A DNA stretch of 64,000 bases, from assembly GCF_947492365.1 (NCBI RefSeq), contig NZ_CANLMB010000001.1, positions 620,001 to 684,000 of the forward strand. Direction: 5' to 3'. The notes below the pieces were generated by a model. The model was given only the letters and a program-made list of their open reading frames with translations, was not told where the DNA came from and did no database searches. The stretch is from an uncultured Erythrobacter sp. GTDB lineage: Bacteria > Pseudomonadota > Alphaproteobacteria > Sphingomonadales > Sphingomonadaceae. Shown here piece by piece: positions 53,638-62,796 of the stretch. The number at the start of each line of letters is the position of its first letter. Position 1 is the first letter of the stretch. The translations under genes were made by a program, and so were the position numbers.

Positions 53638-55617
53638 ATGACCATTGATGCAACCCGCCTCCAGCCGATGGCCAATGCCATCCGCGCCCTTTCGATGGAT
53701 GCGGTTCAAGCCGCCAATTCAGGCCACCCCGGAATGCCGATGGGCATGGCCGATGTGGCCAGTGTGCTTTTCTCGAACCACCTGAAGTTCGATCCCAAGC
53801 GCCCCGACTGGGCCGATCGCGACCGCTTCGTGCTGTCAGCCGGTCATGGCTCGATGCTAATCTATTCGCTGCTGCACCTCAGCGGCTATGCGCGCCCGAC
53901 GATGGAAGATATCGCCAACTTCCGCCAACTCGGATCGCCCTGCGCAGGACACCCTGAGAATTTTCTGCTCGAAGGCGTGGAATGCACCACCGGCCCACTG
54001 GGTCAGGGCGTTGCGATGGCTGTCGGCATGGCGATGGCCGAGCGGCATCTTAATGCGACATTCGGCGATGATCTGGTCGACCACCGCACCTGGGTAATCG
54101 CAGGCGATGGCTGCCTGATGGAGGGGGTCAACCACGAGGCCATCGGTCTTGCAGGCCACCTCAATCTGGGCCGTCTCAACGTGTTGTGGGACGACAATGC
54201 GATCACGATCGATGGCGCGACCGATCTTTCGACCAGCGAGAATATCAAAGCCCGCTACGAAGCGACCGGCTGGCATGTCACCGAGTGTGACGGCCATGAT
54301 TTCGCCGATATCGAGCGCGCGCTGAGCGAGGCTAAGGCAGATCCACGCCCTTCACTGGTGGCGTGCAAGACAGTGATCGGCAAGGGCGCTCCGACCAAGC
54401 AGGGCACCAGCGCCACCCATGGCGCTCCGCTGGGGGCAGACGAGATTGCGGCTGCGCGCGAAGTCCTGGGCTGGCAAGCCGCTCCGTTCGAAGTTCCCGC
54501 CGAAATCCTCGCCGATTGGCGTGCGACGGGTCAAGCTGGCAGCGAAGCGCATGGCGAGTGGGAATCGCGCCTCGCCGCATCGGAGTATCGCGCCGAGTTC
54601 GAACGCCGGATGGCAGGCGATCTGCCGCATGGCGATGCGGCGAAGGACTACATTGCCTCGCTGATCGCGGACCCGGTCAAGGTCGCAACCCGCAAGGCCA
54701 GCGAAATGGCGCTCGCCCAGATCAATCCGCGCCTGCCGGACACGATTGGCGGCAGCGCCGACCTTACCGGATCGAACAACACCAAGGCGGGCGGGGTCGA
54801 AGCCTTCTCTGCCGACGATTATTCGGGCCGATATGTCTATTACGGCATCCGCGAATTCGGCATGGCCGCCGCGATGAACGGCATGGCGCTGCATGGCGGC
54901 GTAATCCCGTACAGCGGAACCTTCCTGGTCTTCACCGACTATGCGCGCGGCGCGATCCGACTGTCGGCGCTCCAGCAATGCCGCGTGATCTATGTGATGA
55001 CGCATGATTCCATCGGCCTTGGCGAAGACGGCCCGACCCACCAGCCTGTCGAGCATCTCGCGTCACTCCGCGCGATGCCCAATGTGTTGGTAATGCGTCC
55101 CGCCGATGCTGTGGAGACAGCGGAGTGCTGGCAGCTTGCGCTCAGCCAGCCTGACCGTCCGACTATCCTTGCTCTGTCGCGTCAGGGTCTGCCGCAGGTC
55201 CGCCTCGAAGATGCAGGCGAAAACCTTTCGGCCAAGGGCGGCTATCGCCTTAAGTCGGCGGGAGCGGCGCGCAAAGTTGTCCTGCTGGCCACGGGTTCGG
55301 AAATCGGGCTCGCGATGGACTGCGCCGCCGCGCTTGAAGAAGCGGGCGTGGGGACCGATGTTGTCTCTATGGTCTGCACCGAGCTTTTCGACGAACAGGA
55401 TGACGCCTACCGCGCCGACCTGCTCCCCGAAGATGCGCTGATCGTTTCGATCGAAGCGGCGAGCACGTTCGGCTGGCAGCGTTATACCGGCACAGATGGC
55501 CTCAATATCGGCATCGACTCATTCGGCGCGTCCGCTCCGGCGGGCGATCTGTTTGCCCATTTTGGCTTCACCACTGAAGCCATCGTTCCCCAAATCCAGA
55601 GCAAATTGAACAACTAA
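53638..55617 (+). CDS. tkt: Transketolase
   Basis: This 659-residue protein is full-length. The ThDP motif region VIAGDGCLMEGVNHEA is followed by NVLWDDNAITIDG. The pyrimidine domain carries VYYGIREFGMAAAMNGMALHGG, and MTHDSIGLGEDGPTHQPVEHL follows. It exchanges two-carbon units in the pentose phosphate and Calvin-type pathways. The ATG at 53638 (MTIDATRLQPM) has a CAGGAG site nearby. The frame open to 53419 gives an unconserved extension. It heads a long co-directional carbon-metabolism cluster. Confidence 0.96.
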   Translation: MTIDATRLQPMANAIRALSMDAVQAANSGHPGMPMGMADVASVLFSNHLKFDPKRPDWADRDRFVLSAGHGSMLIYSLLHLSGYARPTMEDIANFRQLGSPCAGHPENFLLEGVECTTGPLGQGVAMAVGMAMAERHLNATFGDDLVDHRTWVIAGDGCLMEGVNHEAIGLAGHLNLGRLNVLWDDNAITIDGATDLSTSENIKARYEATGWHVTECDGHDFADIERALSEAKADPRPSLVACKTVIGKGAPTKQGTSATHGAPLGADEIAAAREVLGWQAAPFEVPAEILADWRATGQAGSEAHGEWESRLAASEYRAEFERRMAGDLPHGDAAKDYIASLIADPVKVATRKASEMALAQINPRLPDTIGGSADLTGSNNTKAGGVEAFSADDYSGRYVYYGIREFGMAAAMNGMALHGGVIPYSGTFLVFTDYARGAIRLSALQQCRVIYVMTHDSIGLGEDGPTHQPVEHLASLRAMPNVLVMRPADAVETAECWQLALSQPDRPTILALSRQGLPQVRLEDAGENLSAKGGYRLKSAGAARKVVLLATGSEIGLAMDCAAALEEAGVGTDVVSMVCTELFDEQDDAYRADLLPEDALIVSIEAASTFGWQRYTGTDGLNIGIDSFGASAPAGDLFAHFGFTTEAIVPQIQSKLNN

Positions 55618-55633
55618 GCAGGAGCTCCTCTCA

Positions 55634-56641
55634 ATGGCTACCAAAGTCGCTATCAACGGTTTTGGCCGCATCGGCCGCCTCGTCGCCCGCGCAATCCTCG
55701 AACGCAGCGATCATGATCTTGAACTGGTTTCGATCAACGATCTTGCTGACACCAAATCGAACGCGCTGCTGTTTCAGTACGATTCCACCCATGGCCGCTT
55801 CCCCGGCACGGTTGACGTCGCTGACGGTGCGATGATCGTGAATGGCAAGTCGATTGCCGTGACCTCAGAGCGCGATCCGGGCAACCTGCCGCATGCCGCG
55901 CAAGGCATCGATATCGTGCTCGAATGCACCGGTTTCTTCCAAAGCCATGAAGCCGCCGAACCGCACATTACGGCGGGCGCAAAGCGGGTGCTGATCTCGG
56001 CTCCGGCAAAGAACGTGTCGGCCACCATCGTTTACGGCGTGAACCACGAAGTGCTCACCGCCGACGATGTGATCGTGTCGAACGCCAGCTGCACGACCAA
56101 CTGCCTCTCGCCCGTTGCCAAGGTGCTGAACGAGACGGTGGGGATCGAGCGCGGCTTCATGACCACGATCCACTCCTACACCAACGATCAACGCATGCTC
56201 GACCAGATGCACGGCGATATGCGCCGCGCTCGTGGCGGCGCGCAGAACATGATCCCGACCACCACCGGTGCTGCGCGCGCTGTCGGTCTGGTGCTGCCCG
56301 AGCTTGCAGGCAAGCTAGACGGATCGTCGGTCCGTGTGCCGACACCCAATGTCAGCCTTGTCGATCTGGTGTTCCAGCCGGGCCGCGACACGACTGCCGA
56401 AGAACTCAACGCCGCGCTCAAAGCCGCAGCGGACGGTCCGATGAAGGGCGTGCTCGACTACACCGATCAGCCGCTCGTCAGCTCGGACTTCAACCACTAT
56501 CCGGCCAGCTCGACCATCGACAGCCTCGAAACGTCGGTGATGGAAGGCAAGCTAGCGCGCGTTGTCAGCTGGTATGACAATGAATGGGGCTTCTCCAACC
56601 GCATGATCGACACCGCTGGCGTGATGGCAAAGTTCCTCTAA
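55634..56641 (+). CDS. gap: Glyceraldehyde-3-phosphate dehydrogenase
   Basis: This 335-residue protein has the Rossmann start KVAINGFGRIGRLVARAI, the catalytic SNASCTTNCLSP with Cys153, and the C-terminal VSWYDNEWGFSNRM. It makes 1,3-bisphosphoglycerate with NAD. It follows tkt by 16 bases with a GGAGC site, and pgk follows by 25 bases, so the glycolytic genes form an operon. Confidence 0.97.
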   Translation: MATKVAINGFGRIGRLVARAILERSDHDLELVSINDLADTKSNALLFQYDSTHGRFPGTVDVADGAMIVNGKSIAVTSERDPGNLPHAAQGIDIVLECTGFFQSHEAAEPHITAGAKRVLISAPAKNVSATIVYGVNHEVLTADDVIVSNASCTTNCLSPVAKVLNETVGIERGFMTTIHSYTNDQRMLDQMHGDMRRARGGAQNMIPTTTGAARAVGLVLPELAGKLDGSSVRVPTPNVSLVDLVFQPGRDTTAEELNAALKAAADGPMKGVLDYTDQPLVSSDFNHYPASSTIDSLETSVMEGKLARVVSWYDNEWGFSNRMIDTAGVMAKFL

Positions 56642-56666
56642 GCAGGACACTGAAGGGAACAAGGCA

Positions 56667-57875
56667 ATGGCCGCTTTCAAAACGCTGGATGATCTGGGCG
56701 ACGTGACCGGAAAGGTCGCGCTCGTCCGGGTTGATCTCAACCTTCCGATGAAGGACGGTTCGGCGAGCGATGTGACCCGCGCCGAGGCGGTCAAGCCGAC
56801 CATTCTGGAATTGAGCGAGAAGGGGGCGAAAGTCCTGCTTCTCGCGCATTTCGGGCGTCCGGGCGGCAAGCGCTCCAGCGTTCTTTCGACCAGCATGGTT
56901 GTCGGCGATGTCGAAGGCGTACTCGGCAAAGAGCTGATGTTTATCCCTGAAACCGCCGGTCCGGTGGTTGAACAATCAATCGGCATCCTGCGCAATGGCG
57001 ATATCGGCCTACTCGACAACACCCGCTTTTGGCCGGGTGAGGAAGCCAACGCTCCCGAATTTGCCAAAGCCATCGCCGCGCATGGAGATTTCTTCGTCAA
57101 TGACGCCTTCAGCGCCGCGCACCGCGCGCATGCGACCACCGAAGGCCTGACCCATTACCTGCCCTCCTATGCAGGCCGCGCGATGGAGAAGGAACTCAAG
57201 GCTCTCGACGCGGCTCTGGGCAATCCCGAAGCGCCGGTTGCGGCCGTGGTTGGCGGAGCGAAGGTTTCGTCCAAGCTTGCGGTGCTCGAAAATCTTGTCG
57301 GCAAGGTCCAGCATCTCATCATCGGCGGCGGAATGGCCAACACGTTCCTCGCCGCGCGCGGGGTCGATGTGGGCAAGTCGCTGTGCGAGCATGACCTGAC
57401 CGACACAGCGTCGAAGATCATGGACGAGGCGGACCATGCAGGCTGCACCGTGCATCTTCCCTATGACGTTGTCGTGTCGAAGGAATTCGCCGCCAATCCG
57501 GACAGCCTGCGCACCTGCAATGTCCACGAAGTCGCAGCGGACGAAATGATCCTCGATATCGGCCCGCAAGCGACCGAAGCGCTCGCGGATGTGCTCAAGA
57601 CCTGCCGCACACTAGTGTGGAACGGCCCGCTTGGCGCGTTCGAGACCGAGCCGTTTGATACGGCAACCATGGCGCTCGCACGCCATGTCGCCGCGCTTAC
57701 GCAGGAAGGTTCGCTCACCAGCGTGGCCGGAGGCGGCGATACCGTCGCGGCGCTCGCGCAGGCCGGAGTGACGGGCGAAGTGACCTACATCTCCACCGCT
57801 GGCGGCGCGTTCCTCGAATGGATGGAAGGCAAGGAGCTGCCCGGTGTTGCAGCCTTGAGCGCGAGCCATGGCTAA
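56667..57875 (+). CDS. pgk: Phosphoglycerate kinase
   Basis: This 402-residue protein has the N-terminal VALVRVDLNLPM, the 3-PG site HFGRPGG, GGAKVSSKLAVLENL in the hinge region and the C-terminal VAGGGDTVAAL ATP site. It makes ATP from 1,3-bisphosphoglycerate. It is the third gene of the tkt-gap-pgk run. The last eight bases overlap the start of the NTF2-like gene. Confidence 0.97.
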   Translation: MAAFKTLDDLGDVTGKVALVRVDLNLPMKDGSASDVTRAEAVKPTILELSEKGAKVLLLAHFGRPGGKRSSVLSTSMVVGDVEGVLGKELMFIPETAGPVVEQSIGILRNGDIGLLDNTRFWPGEEANAPEFAKAIAAHGDFFVNDAFSAAHRAHATTEGLTHYLPSYAGRAMEKELKALDAALGNPEAPVAAVVGGAKVSSKLAVLENLVGKVQHLIIGGGMANTFLAARGVDVGKSLCEHDLTDTASKIMDEADHAGCTVHLPYDVVVSKEFAANPDSLRTCNVHEVAADEMILDIGPQATEALADVLKTCRTLVWNGPLGAFETEPFDTATMALARHVAALTQEGSLTSVAGGGDTVAALAQAGVTGEVTYISTAGGAFLEWMEGKELPGVAALSASHG

Positions 57876-58296
57876 TCTCGAAGCCACCTTTGAGGTTCTC
57901 GAAAACCGCCTGATGCGCGCCTGGATGCACCGCGATCCGCGCGAGGTGAAGGCGACTGTTTCCGGCGATGCAATCTTTATGTTCGGCACATCGCCGCCCG
58001 CATTGCTCGACCGCGCAAGCTTCATCGCCAGCATGCAGGACGGATTTCGTCTGCACGGCTTTCGCTTTCAGGAACTTACTGCGCGCAAATACGGCAAATG
58101 CGTGTGGTTCTCCGGGCAGGTCGAGCTCGACATGAACCTTGGTGGGACCGAGTGGAAAGGCAATTTCCTGCTCACCGATCTGTGGCGTAAGGGGCTGGTG
58201 CGGCGCAGCTGGACGCTCGCCGAGCGCAGCCTTGCTCCGGCGGAAGGCGACAAGCGCCTGTCTGATGCAATTCGCGCGATGCAATTGTGGCATTAA
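57868..58296 (+). CDS. NTF2-like (SnoaL/DUF4440) small protein
   Basis: This 142-residue protein has an NTF2-like pattern: an N-terminal helix LENRLMRAWMHRDPREV, then AIFMFGTSPPALLDRASFI and the strand-rich WFSGQVELDMNLGG. No enzyme residues can be assigned. Its ATG overlaps the pgk stop by eight bases, so it is translated with pgk. The pairing may be a coupling for dosage or a real link to triose metabolism; neither can be told here. Confidence 0.75.
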   Translation: MANLEATFEVLENRLMRAWMHRDPREVKATVSGDAIFMFGTSPPALLDRASFIASMQDGFRLHGFRFQELTARKYGKCVWFSGQVELDMNLGGTEWKGNFLLTDLWRKGLVRRSWTLAERSLAPAEGDKRLSDAIRAMQLWH

Positions 58297-58307
58297 GGCG
58301 CAGCTGA

Positions 58308-58961
58308 ATGAGCGAGACCCGCCACCTCTTCTCCACCCCCTTTGTGATCGACAGATTGCAGAGCGCGGAGGGGATCAAGGTGCTGCGAGAATCGATCCTT
58401 GCCGAAAAGGCGCGCGATGAAGCGGGGGTGCAGATCTCCAATATCGGTGGCTGGCATTCGAACACCAAAATGATCGAATGGGGCGGTGAGGCAGCCCGCG
58501 CACTGGCGCACAAGGCGATGACCATGGCGGATGAGAGCATGGTCAATATCGGGGCAGAAGCGGGGCGCGAATATGGCTGGGTGCCCGAAATGTGGGCCAA
58601 TGTCTCGGCTCGCGGCCACTCCAATCAATATCACACCCATCCCGGCAGTTTCTGGTCAGCGGTTGCCTATATCGACGATGGCTATGAAGGATCGAGCGAG
58701 CCGGGGCTGGGCGGGCATTTGCAATTATGTGATCCGCGCATGCCGATGGTGCGGATGACCGCGATCGATCTGCGGCTGAAAGACCAAAGCGGTGCGGCGC
58801 AGAATAACGAGCCGATGGTCCGTCCTACGACTGGCTTGATCGTTATGTTCCCGAGCTGGCTGCAACATTCGGTGCGCCCCTTTTTCGGCACCGGCACGCG
58901 CATTTCGGTGGCGATCAATCTTATTCCTGCGCGCAAGCTCGACAAGGACAAAGCTGGATGA
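58308..58961 (+). CDS. TIGR02466-type 2-oxoglutarate/Fe(II) oxygenase-like protein
   Basis: This 217-residue protein has a putative metal motif with two His in NQYHTHPGSFWSAVAYID and the distal His in MFPSWLQHSVRPF, with a following Arg (GTGTRISVAINL). The pattern matches the TIGR02466 family of predicted dioxygenases whose substrate is unknown. It lies 11 bases after the NTF2-like gene and its stop overlaps the thioesterase start as ATGA. Family call is by motif; catalytic activity is inferred. Confidence 0.8.
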   Translation: MSETRHLFSTPFVIDRLQSAEGIKVLRESILAEKARDEAGVQISNIGGWHSNTKMIEWGGEAARALAHKAMTMADESMVNIGAEAGREYGWVPEMWANVSARGHSNQYHTHPGSFWSAVAYIDDGYEGSSEPGLGGHLQLCDPRMPMVRMTAIDLRLKDQSGAAQNNEPMVRPTTGLIVMFPSWLQHSVRPFFGTGTRISVAINLIPARKLDKDKAG

Positions 58962-59413
58962 GTGATAAGCCCGAAGCGATCGGATACGGCAACACGGTCG
59001 CCTGCGAAGAGGGCGAGTTTAAAGGCTGGCGCTATTGGAGCGGCGACCCTTACGAAACCCGTTCCGGCCCGTTCTTCATGCGGCGTGAGGAGGATGGCTC
59101 CTTCATCAGCGCCTTCCGCGCCGAGGACCGCCATATGAACGGAGGCGGCTTCATCCATGGCGGGTGCCTGATGACCTTTGCCGATTTCGCGTTGTTCTCA
59201 ATCGCTCAGGACGAGCTGAACGGCGACCATGCGGTGACGATGAACCTGTCGGGTGATTTCCTCGGCGCATCGGGGCCGGGCGCTCTGATGGAGGCACGCG
59301 GTGAGGTCACGCGCGGCGGGGGCAAAACGATCTTCGTGCGCGGGCTGATAACGGCTGATGGTGCTCCGTCGCTCAGCTTTACGGGGATTATCCGGCGGCT
59401 TACGCGGCGCTAA
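58958..59413 (+). CDS. Hotdog-fold thioesterase (PaaI-like)
   Basis: This 151-residue protein has the hotdog motif MNGGGFIHGGCLMTFADFALF near residue 50 and the second half VTMNLSGDFLGAS plus the terminal LSFTGIIRRL strand. It likely hydrolyses an acyl-CoA. It starts inside the stop of the TIGR02466-type gene (ATGA). Substrate is unknown. The following gap of about 90 bases precedes the aldolase gene. Confidence 0.85.
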   Translation: MSDKPEAIGYGNTVACEEGEFKGWRYWSGDPYETRSGPFFMRREEDGSFISAFRAEDRHMNGGGFIHGGCLMTFADFALFSIAQDELNGDHAVTMNLSGDFLGASGPGALMEARGEVTRGGGKTIFVRGLITADGAPSLSFTGIIRRLTRR

Positions 59414-59503
59414 CGCGCCCATGCGGTTGCGGGTTTTGCAAGCGCTGGCTAAAGCGCACAAAAATTTGGTTCCCTCACGATAAGAGAAAGGCGCCCTCAC
59501 GCC

Positions 59504-60394
59504 ATGAATCACGATCAGATGACCGCCAAGATTGCCGGCGGACAAGGCTTTGTCGCAGCGCTTGACCAGTCGGGCGGCTCCACCCCTAAGGCGCTGCGCG
59601 GCTACGGTGTTGAAGACAGCGAGTGGTCCGGCGATGACGAAATGTTCGCCCAGATCCACGCCATGCGCAGCCGCGTTATCACCTCGCCCTGTTTCGGCAG
59701 CGGCAAAATCCTCGGCGCGATCCTTTTTGAAAAGACCATGGACGGTGAAGTGGAAGGCCAGACGACCGCCGATGCGCTGAAATCGCGCGGGATCGTTCCC
59801 TTCATCAAGGTCGATCAGGGCCTCGCGGATGAAGCCGACGGCGCGCAGATGATGAAGCCGCTCGACAAGCTTCCCGCGCTGCTCGAAAAGTCGGTCGCCA
59901 AGGGGATGTTTGGCACCAAGATGCGCTCAGTCATCAAGTCGACTAACCCTACCGGCATCGCCAACGTCGTAGCGCAGCAATTCGAAGTCGGTAACCAGAT
60001 CGCCAATGCGGGCCTTATGCCGATGTTAGAGCCTGAGTTCGACATCACTTCCGCTGACCGCGAGGCGGGCGAGGATATCTTGCTGGCCGAGATCATGAAG
60101 GGTCTCGACGCGCTTCCCGAGGGCCGCAAGGTCATGCTCAAGCTGTCGATCCCGGTGAAGGCTGGTCACTACACGCCCGCGATCGAGCATCCCAATGTGC
60201 TGCGTGTTGTGGCGCTGTCGGGCGGTTATTCGACCGACGATGCCTGCGACCACCTTGCCAAGAACCCCGGCATGATCGCGAGCTTCAGCCGCGGCCTGTT
60301 GCAGGATCTGCGCAAGGGCCAGTCGGATGCGGAATTTGACGGTGTGCTGGGTAAGGCCATCGACCAGATCGCTGCGGCGAGCTGTGCTGGATAA
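59504..60394 (+). CDS. Fructose-bisphosphate aldolase class I
   Basis: This 296-residue protein has the class I aldolase start FVAALDQSGGSTPKAL, FEKTMDGEVEG, FIKVDQGL, and the Schiff-base Lys region VMLKLSIPVKAGHY. It splits fructose-1,6-bisphosphate without a metal. It is the single-domain FDA-like type found in several proteobacteria and firmicutes. It completes the lower-glycolysis set in this run with gap and pgk. The ThiE-like gene follows by eight bases. Confidence 0.92.
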   Translation: MNHDQMTAKIAGGQGFVAALDQSGGSTPKALRGYGVEDSEWSGDDEMFAQIHAMRSRVITSPCFGSGKILGAILFEKTMDGEVEGQTTADALKSRGIVPFIKVDQGLADEADGAQMMKPLDKLPALLEKSVAKGMFGTKMRSVIKSTNPTGIANVVAQQFEVGNQIANAGLMPMLEPEFDITSADREAGEDILLAEIMKGLDALPEGRKVMLKLSIPVKAGHYTPAIEHPNVLRVVALSGGYSTDDACDHLAKNPGMIASFSRGLLQDLRKGQSDAEFDGVLGKAIDQIAAASCAG

Positions 60395-60402
60395 GATGCG
60401 CA

Positions 60403-61032
60403 TTGGCTGACCCAGCGACCCAGCTCTATTTGATCTCGCCGCTCGAAGTGGGCGATGATTTCCCGCAGCGTCTCGAAAGAGCTTTGGCTGCGGGCAAGGG
60501 GCTGGTGACCGCGTTCCAGTTCCGCGTAAAGGGTCTCGAACAGCACGAGGCCGCGCGTCTGGCAGAGCCGCTTCAGGCGATCTGCGCGGCGCATGATGTC
60601 GGCTTCATCGTCAATGACAGCGTGCCTCTGGCCAAGCGTCTGCGCGCCGACGGTGTGCATCTGGGTCAGGATGATGGCAGCGTCAAAGATGCGCGCGAAG
60701 AGCTGGGCATGGATGCGCAAATCGGTGTGACCTGCCACGCCTCGCGTCACTTCGCGATGGAAGCGGGTGAGGCTGGCGCGGATTACGTCGCGTTTGGCGC
60801 GTTTTTCGAAAGCACCACAAAGGACAAGGGCGATGCCGAACGCCCCACGTCCGAGATCATCGAATGGTGGACGGGCTTGTTCGAACTGCCCGCCGTCGCC
60901 ATCGGCGGCATCACGCCGGACAATTGCAAGCCGCTGGTCGAGGCAGGCGCGGACTTCCTCGCGGTCTCGGGCTCGGTGTGGAATGGCGATGAAGTCGCTG
61001 CGATCGAGGCCTTTGCCAAGCAAATGCGATGA
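60403..61032 (+). CDS. thiE: Thiamine-phosphate synthase-like protein
   Basis: This 209-residue protein is a TIM-barrel with ThiE features: FQFRVKGLEQHE, the diphosphate region FIVNDSVPLAKRLRADGVHLGQDDG, and IGVTCHASRH near the middle, then the phosphate-binding AIGGITPDN. It would join HMP-PP and thiazole phosphate to make thiamine phosphate. The start is a TTG with a weak ribosome site, as no ATG is in frame. Its stop overlaps the next ATG. Whether it acts as ThiE or a close relative (TenI) is uncertain. Confidence 0.8.
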   Translation: MADPATQLYLISPLEVGDDFPQRLERALAAGKGLVTAFQFRVKGLEQHEAARLAEPLQAICAAHDVGFIVNDSVPLAKRLRADGVHLGQDDGSVKDAREELGMDAQIGVTCHASRHFAMEAGEAGADYVAFGAFFESTTKDKGDAERPTSEIIEWWTGLFELPAVAIGGITPDNCKPLVEAGADFLAVSGSVWNGDEVAAIEAFAKQMR

Positions 61033-61601
61033 AATGGGCTGTCCGCTTCGTTGCTTTTGCATGCACCTGGCTGCTGGGCGTGACGATATGGATTGCAGTC
61101 GGCCCGGCCGAGCAGTCGGAACCCTATGCCCACTCTGCAATTGTGCTGGGAGCAGCGGTCGATACTGACACGCCTTCGCCGGTCTTTGCTGCGCGAATTG
61201 ATCACGCGGTGACGCTTTATAAGCAGGGCAGAGTCAGCGACATCTACTTTACCGGCGCGCGCTCTCCCGAAGACACGATCTCCGAAGCCGCTGCAGCGCG
61301 CGACTACGCCATTGCTGCAGGCGTACCGGCAAGCGACATCATCATCGAAGAAAGTTCGCGCACCACACACCAGAACCTCTCCGAAGTGCGCGATATGCAT
61401 TCTGTGGTCAGCGTTCCAAGCGTCATCATCGTTTCCGACCCGCTCCATCTACGCCGCGCCTTGGTGATGGCCAATGGCATGGGTTTCGATGCGCAAGCCA
61501 GCGCAACGCCGACCACGCGCTATCGCAGCTGGTCAACCAAAGCGCCTTTTCTGCTGCGCGAGGTCTACTTCATCCATCACTACTGGATTTTCGGCGAGTA
61601 A
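61029..61601 (+). CDS. YdcF-like (DUF218) protein
   Basis: This 190-residue protein has one N-terminal hydrophobic anchor (AVRFVAFACTWLLGVTIWIAV) and the DUF218 pattern: AIVLGAAV, IYFTGA, IIEESSRTTHQNL, and VSDPLHLRRALVMA. DUF218 proteins are linked in some bacteria to envelope work. The ATG overlaps the ThiE-like stop as ATGA, and no other gene follows in this direction. It converges with a small secreted protein gene. Confidence 0.85.
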   Translation: MKWAVRFVAFACTWLLGVTIWIAVGPAEQSEPYAHSAIVLGAAVDTDTPSPVFAARIDHAVTLYKQGRVSDIYFTGARSPEDTISEAAAARDYAIAAGVPASDIIIEESSRTTHQNLSEVRDMHSVVSVPSVIIVSDPLHLRRALVMANGMGFDAQASATPTTRYRSWSTKAPFLLREVYFIHHYWIFGE

Positions 61602-61619
61602 CTCGCCCGCTCACTAGGC

Positions 61620-62018
61620 TCAGCGCGATCCCAAACGCGTGCAGAGCAGGTCGGTGTCCTCGCCCGCCGCGTCGAGCTTGCGCAGCTGGTTGTCGCCGAT
61701 CTGGCGGAATTGCTCACCCTTGCGCGGGCCGCGGGTGAAGACCAGCTCGCGTCCGCGCATGATGTATGTGCCCGAGCCTTCGCCAGTCTGATAGCGCGAG
61801 GCGGTGCTGATGCGGAAATTCTGCTCTTCGACCACGACAAAAGGCGCACTGCCAGCATCGCCGGGCAGGGCGCATTGGTAATTGCCATGCGGCATGGTGC
61901 GAAGCGGACCGCCAGGGGGCAGCGGGGCCGCGCTGTGATCCACCTGTCCGATCGCCGGCACGCCAGCGGCAAGCACCACTGCCAGTGTCGTCAGTAGAAC
62001 AATATGGACAGTCTTCAT
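61620..62018 (-). CDS. Small secreted protein of unknown function
   Basis: This protein of about 132 residues has a signal peptide ([21 protein letters not shown]) and a mature part with [38 protein letters not shown] and a C-terminal cysteine. Two Cys residues could form a disulfide. The start at about 62018 is chosen because the signal peptide begins there; the frame is open to 62105 with a poor extension. No domain is recognised. It converges with the YdcF-like gene. Confidence 0.72.
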   Translation of the reverse strand: MKTVHIVLLTTLAVVLAAGVPAIGQVDHSAAPLPPGGPLRTMPHGNYQCALPGDAGSAPFVVVEEQNFRISTASRYQTGEGSGTYIMRGRELVFTRGPRKGEQFRQIGDNQLRKLDAAGEDTDLLCTRLGSR

Positions 62019-62226
62019 TTTGTTTGTTTTCCTCAGGTGCCGCTCATACTCGCATGCCAGTGGATTAGCCATTCGGTTAACTATAACAACGCCTACAGGA
62101 TACATGATTTTTCATGAGTGCCGAGCGGCACTTGTCCCGCTGGGGCCAAGCGGCTATTGGCGCGGCTTGATTTTGGCCGCGTTAGACACCCTCGCGCGCC
62201 ACCTACTCACAGAAAGCACATCTGCC

Positions 62227-62790
62227 ATGAAGATCAGCGGCGTCGATATTCGCCCCGGCAATATCATCGAATACGAAAAAGGCATCTGGAAGGTCGCCAA
62301 GATCCAGCACACCCAGCCGGGCAAGGGCGGGGCCTATATGCAGGTCGAAATGAAGAACCTGCAGGACGGGCGCAAAACCAATGTCCGCTTCCGCAGCGCC
62401 GACACGGTTGAGAAAGTGCGCCTCGACACGCAGGAATACCAGTTCCTCTATGAAGACGGCGAGATGCTCGTGTTCATGGACACGAACACCTACGAGCAGA
62501 TCAACCTGCCGAGCGACCTGTTGGGTGATGCGCGTGCCTTCCTGCAGGACGGCATGTCGGTTCAGCTGGAGCTGTGGGAGGAAAAGCCGATCAGCGTCCA
62601 GCTGCCGCAGCAGATCGAAGCCGAAATCGTCGAAGCCGACGCGGTGGTGAAGGGGCAGACGGCTTCTTCCAGCTACAAGCCCGCCGTGCTCGACAATGGT
62701 GTGCGCATCATGGTCCCCCCGCATATCGAAAGCGGCACTCGGATCATCGTGGACGTCTACGAACAATCTTACGTCGGGAAGGCGAGCTAA
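62227..62790 (+). CDS. efp: Translation elongation factor P
   Basis: This 187-residue protein is the usual EF-P length, with the modified-loop region [21 protein letters not shown], where the residue at the loop tip is Lys rather than Arg, so an EpmA/B or other Lys modification system would be expected if it is modified. The three-domain pattern ends with [24 protein letters not shown]. It prevents stalling at polyprolines. The ATG at 62227 replaces an upstream open frame. suhB follows by six bases. Confidence 0.95.
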   Translation: MKISGVDIRPGNIIEYEKGIWKVAKIQHTQPGKGGAYMQVEMKNLQDGRKTNVRFRSADTVEKVRLDTQEYQFLYEDGEMLVFMDTNTYEQINLPSDLLGDARAFLQDGMSVQLELWEEKPISVQLPQQIEAEIVEADAVVKGQTASSSYKPAVLDNGVRIMVPPHIESGTRIIVDVYEQSYVGKAS

Positions 62791-62796
62791 GCTCCC

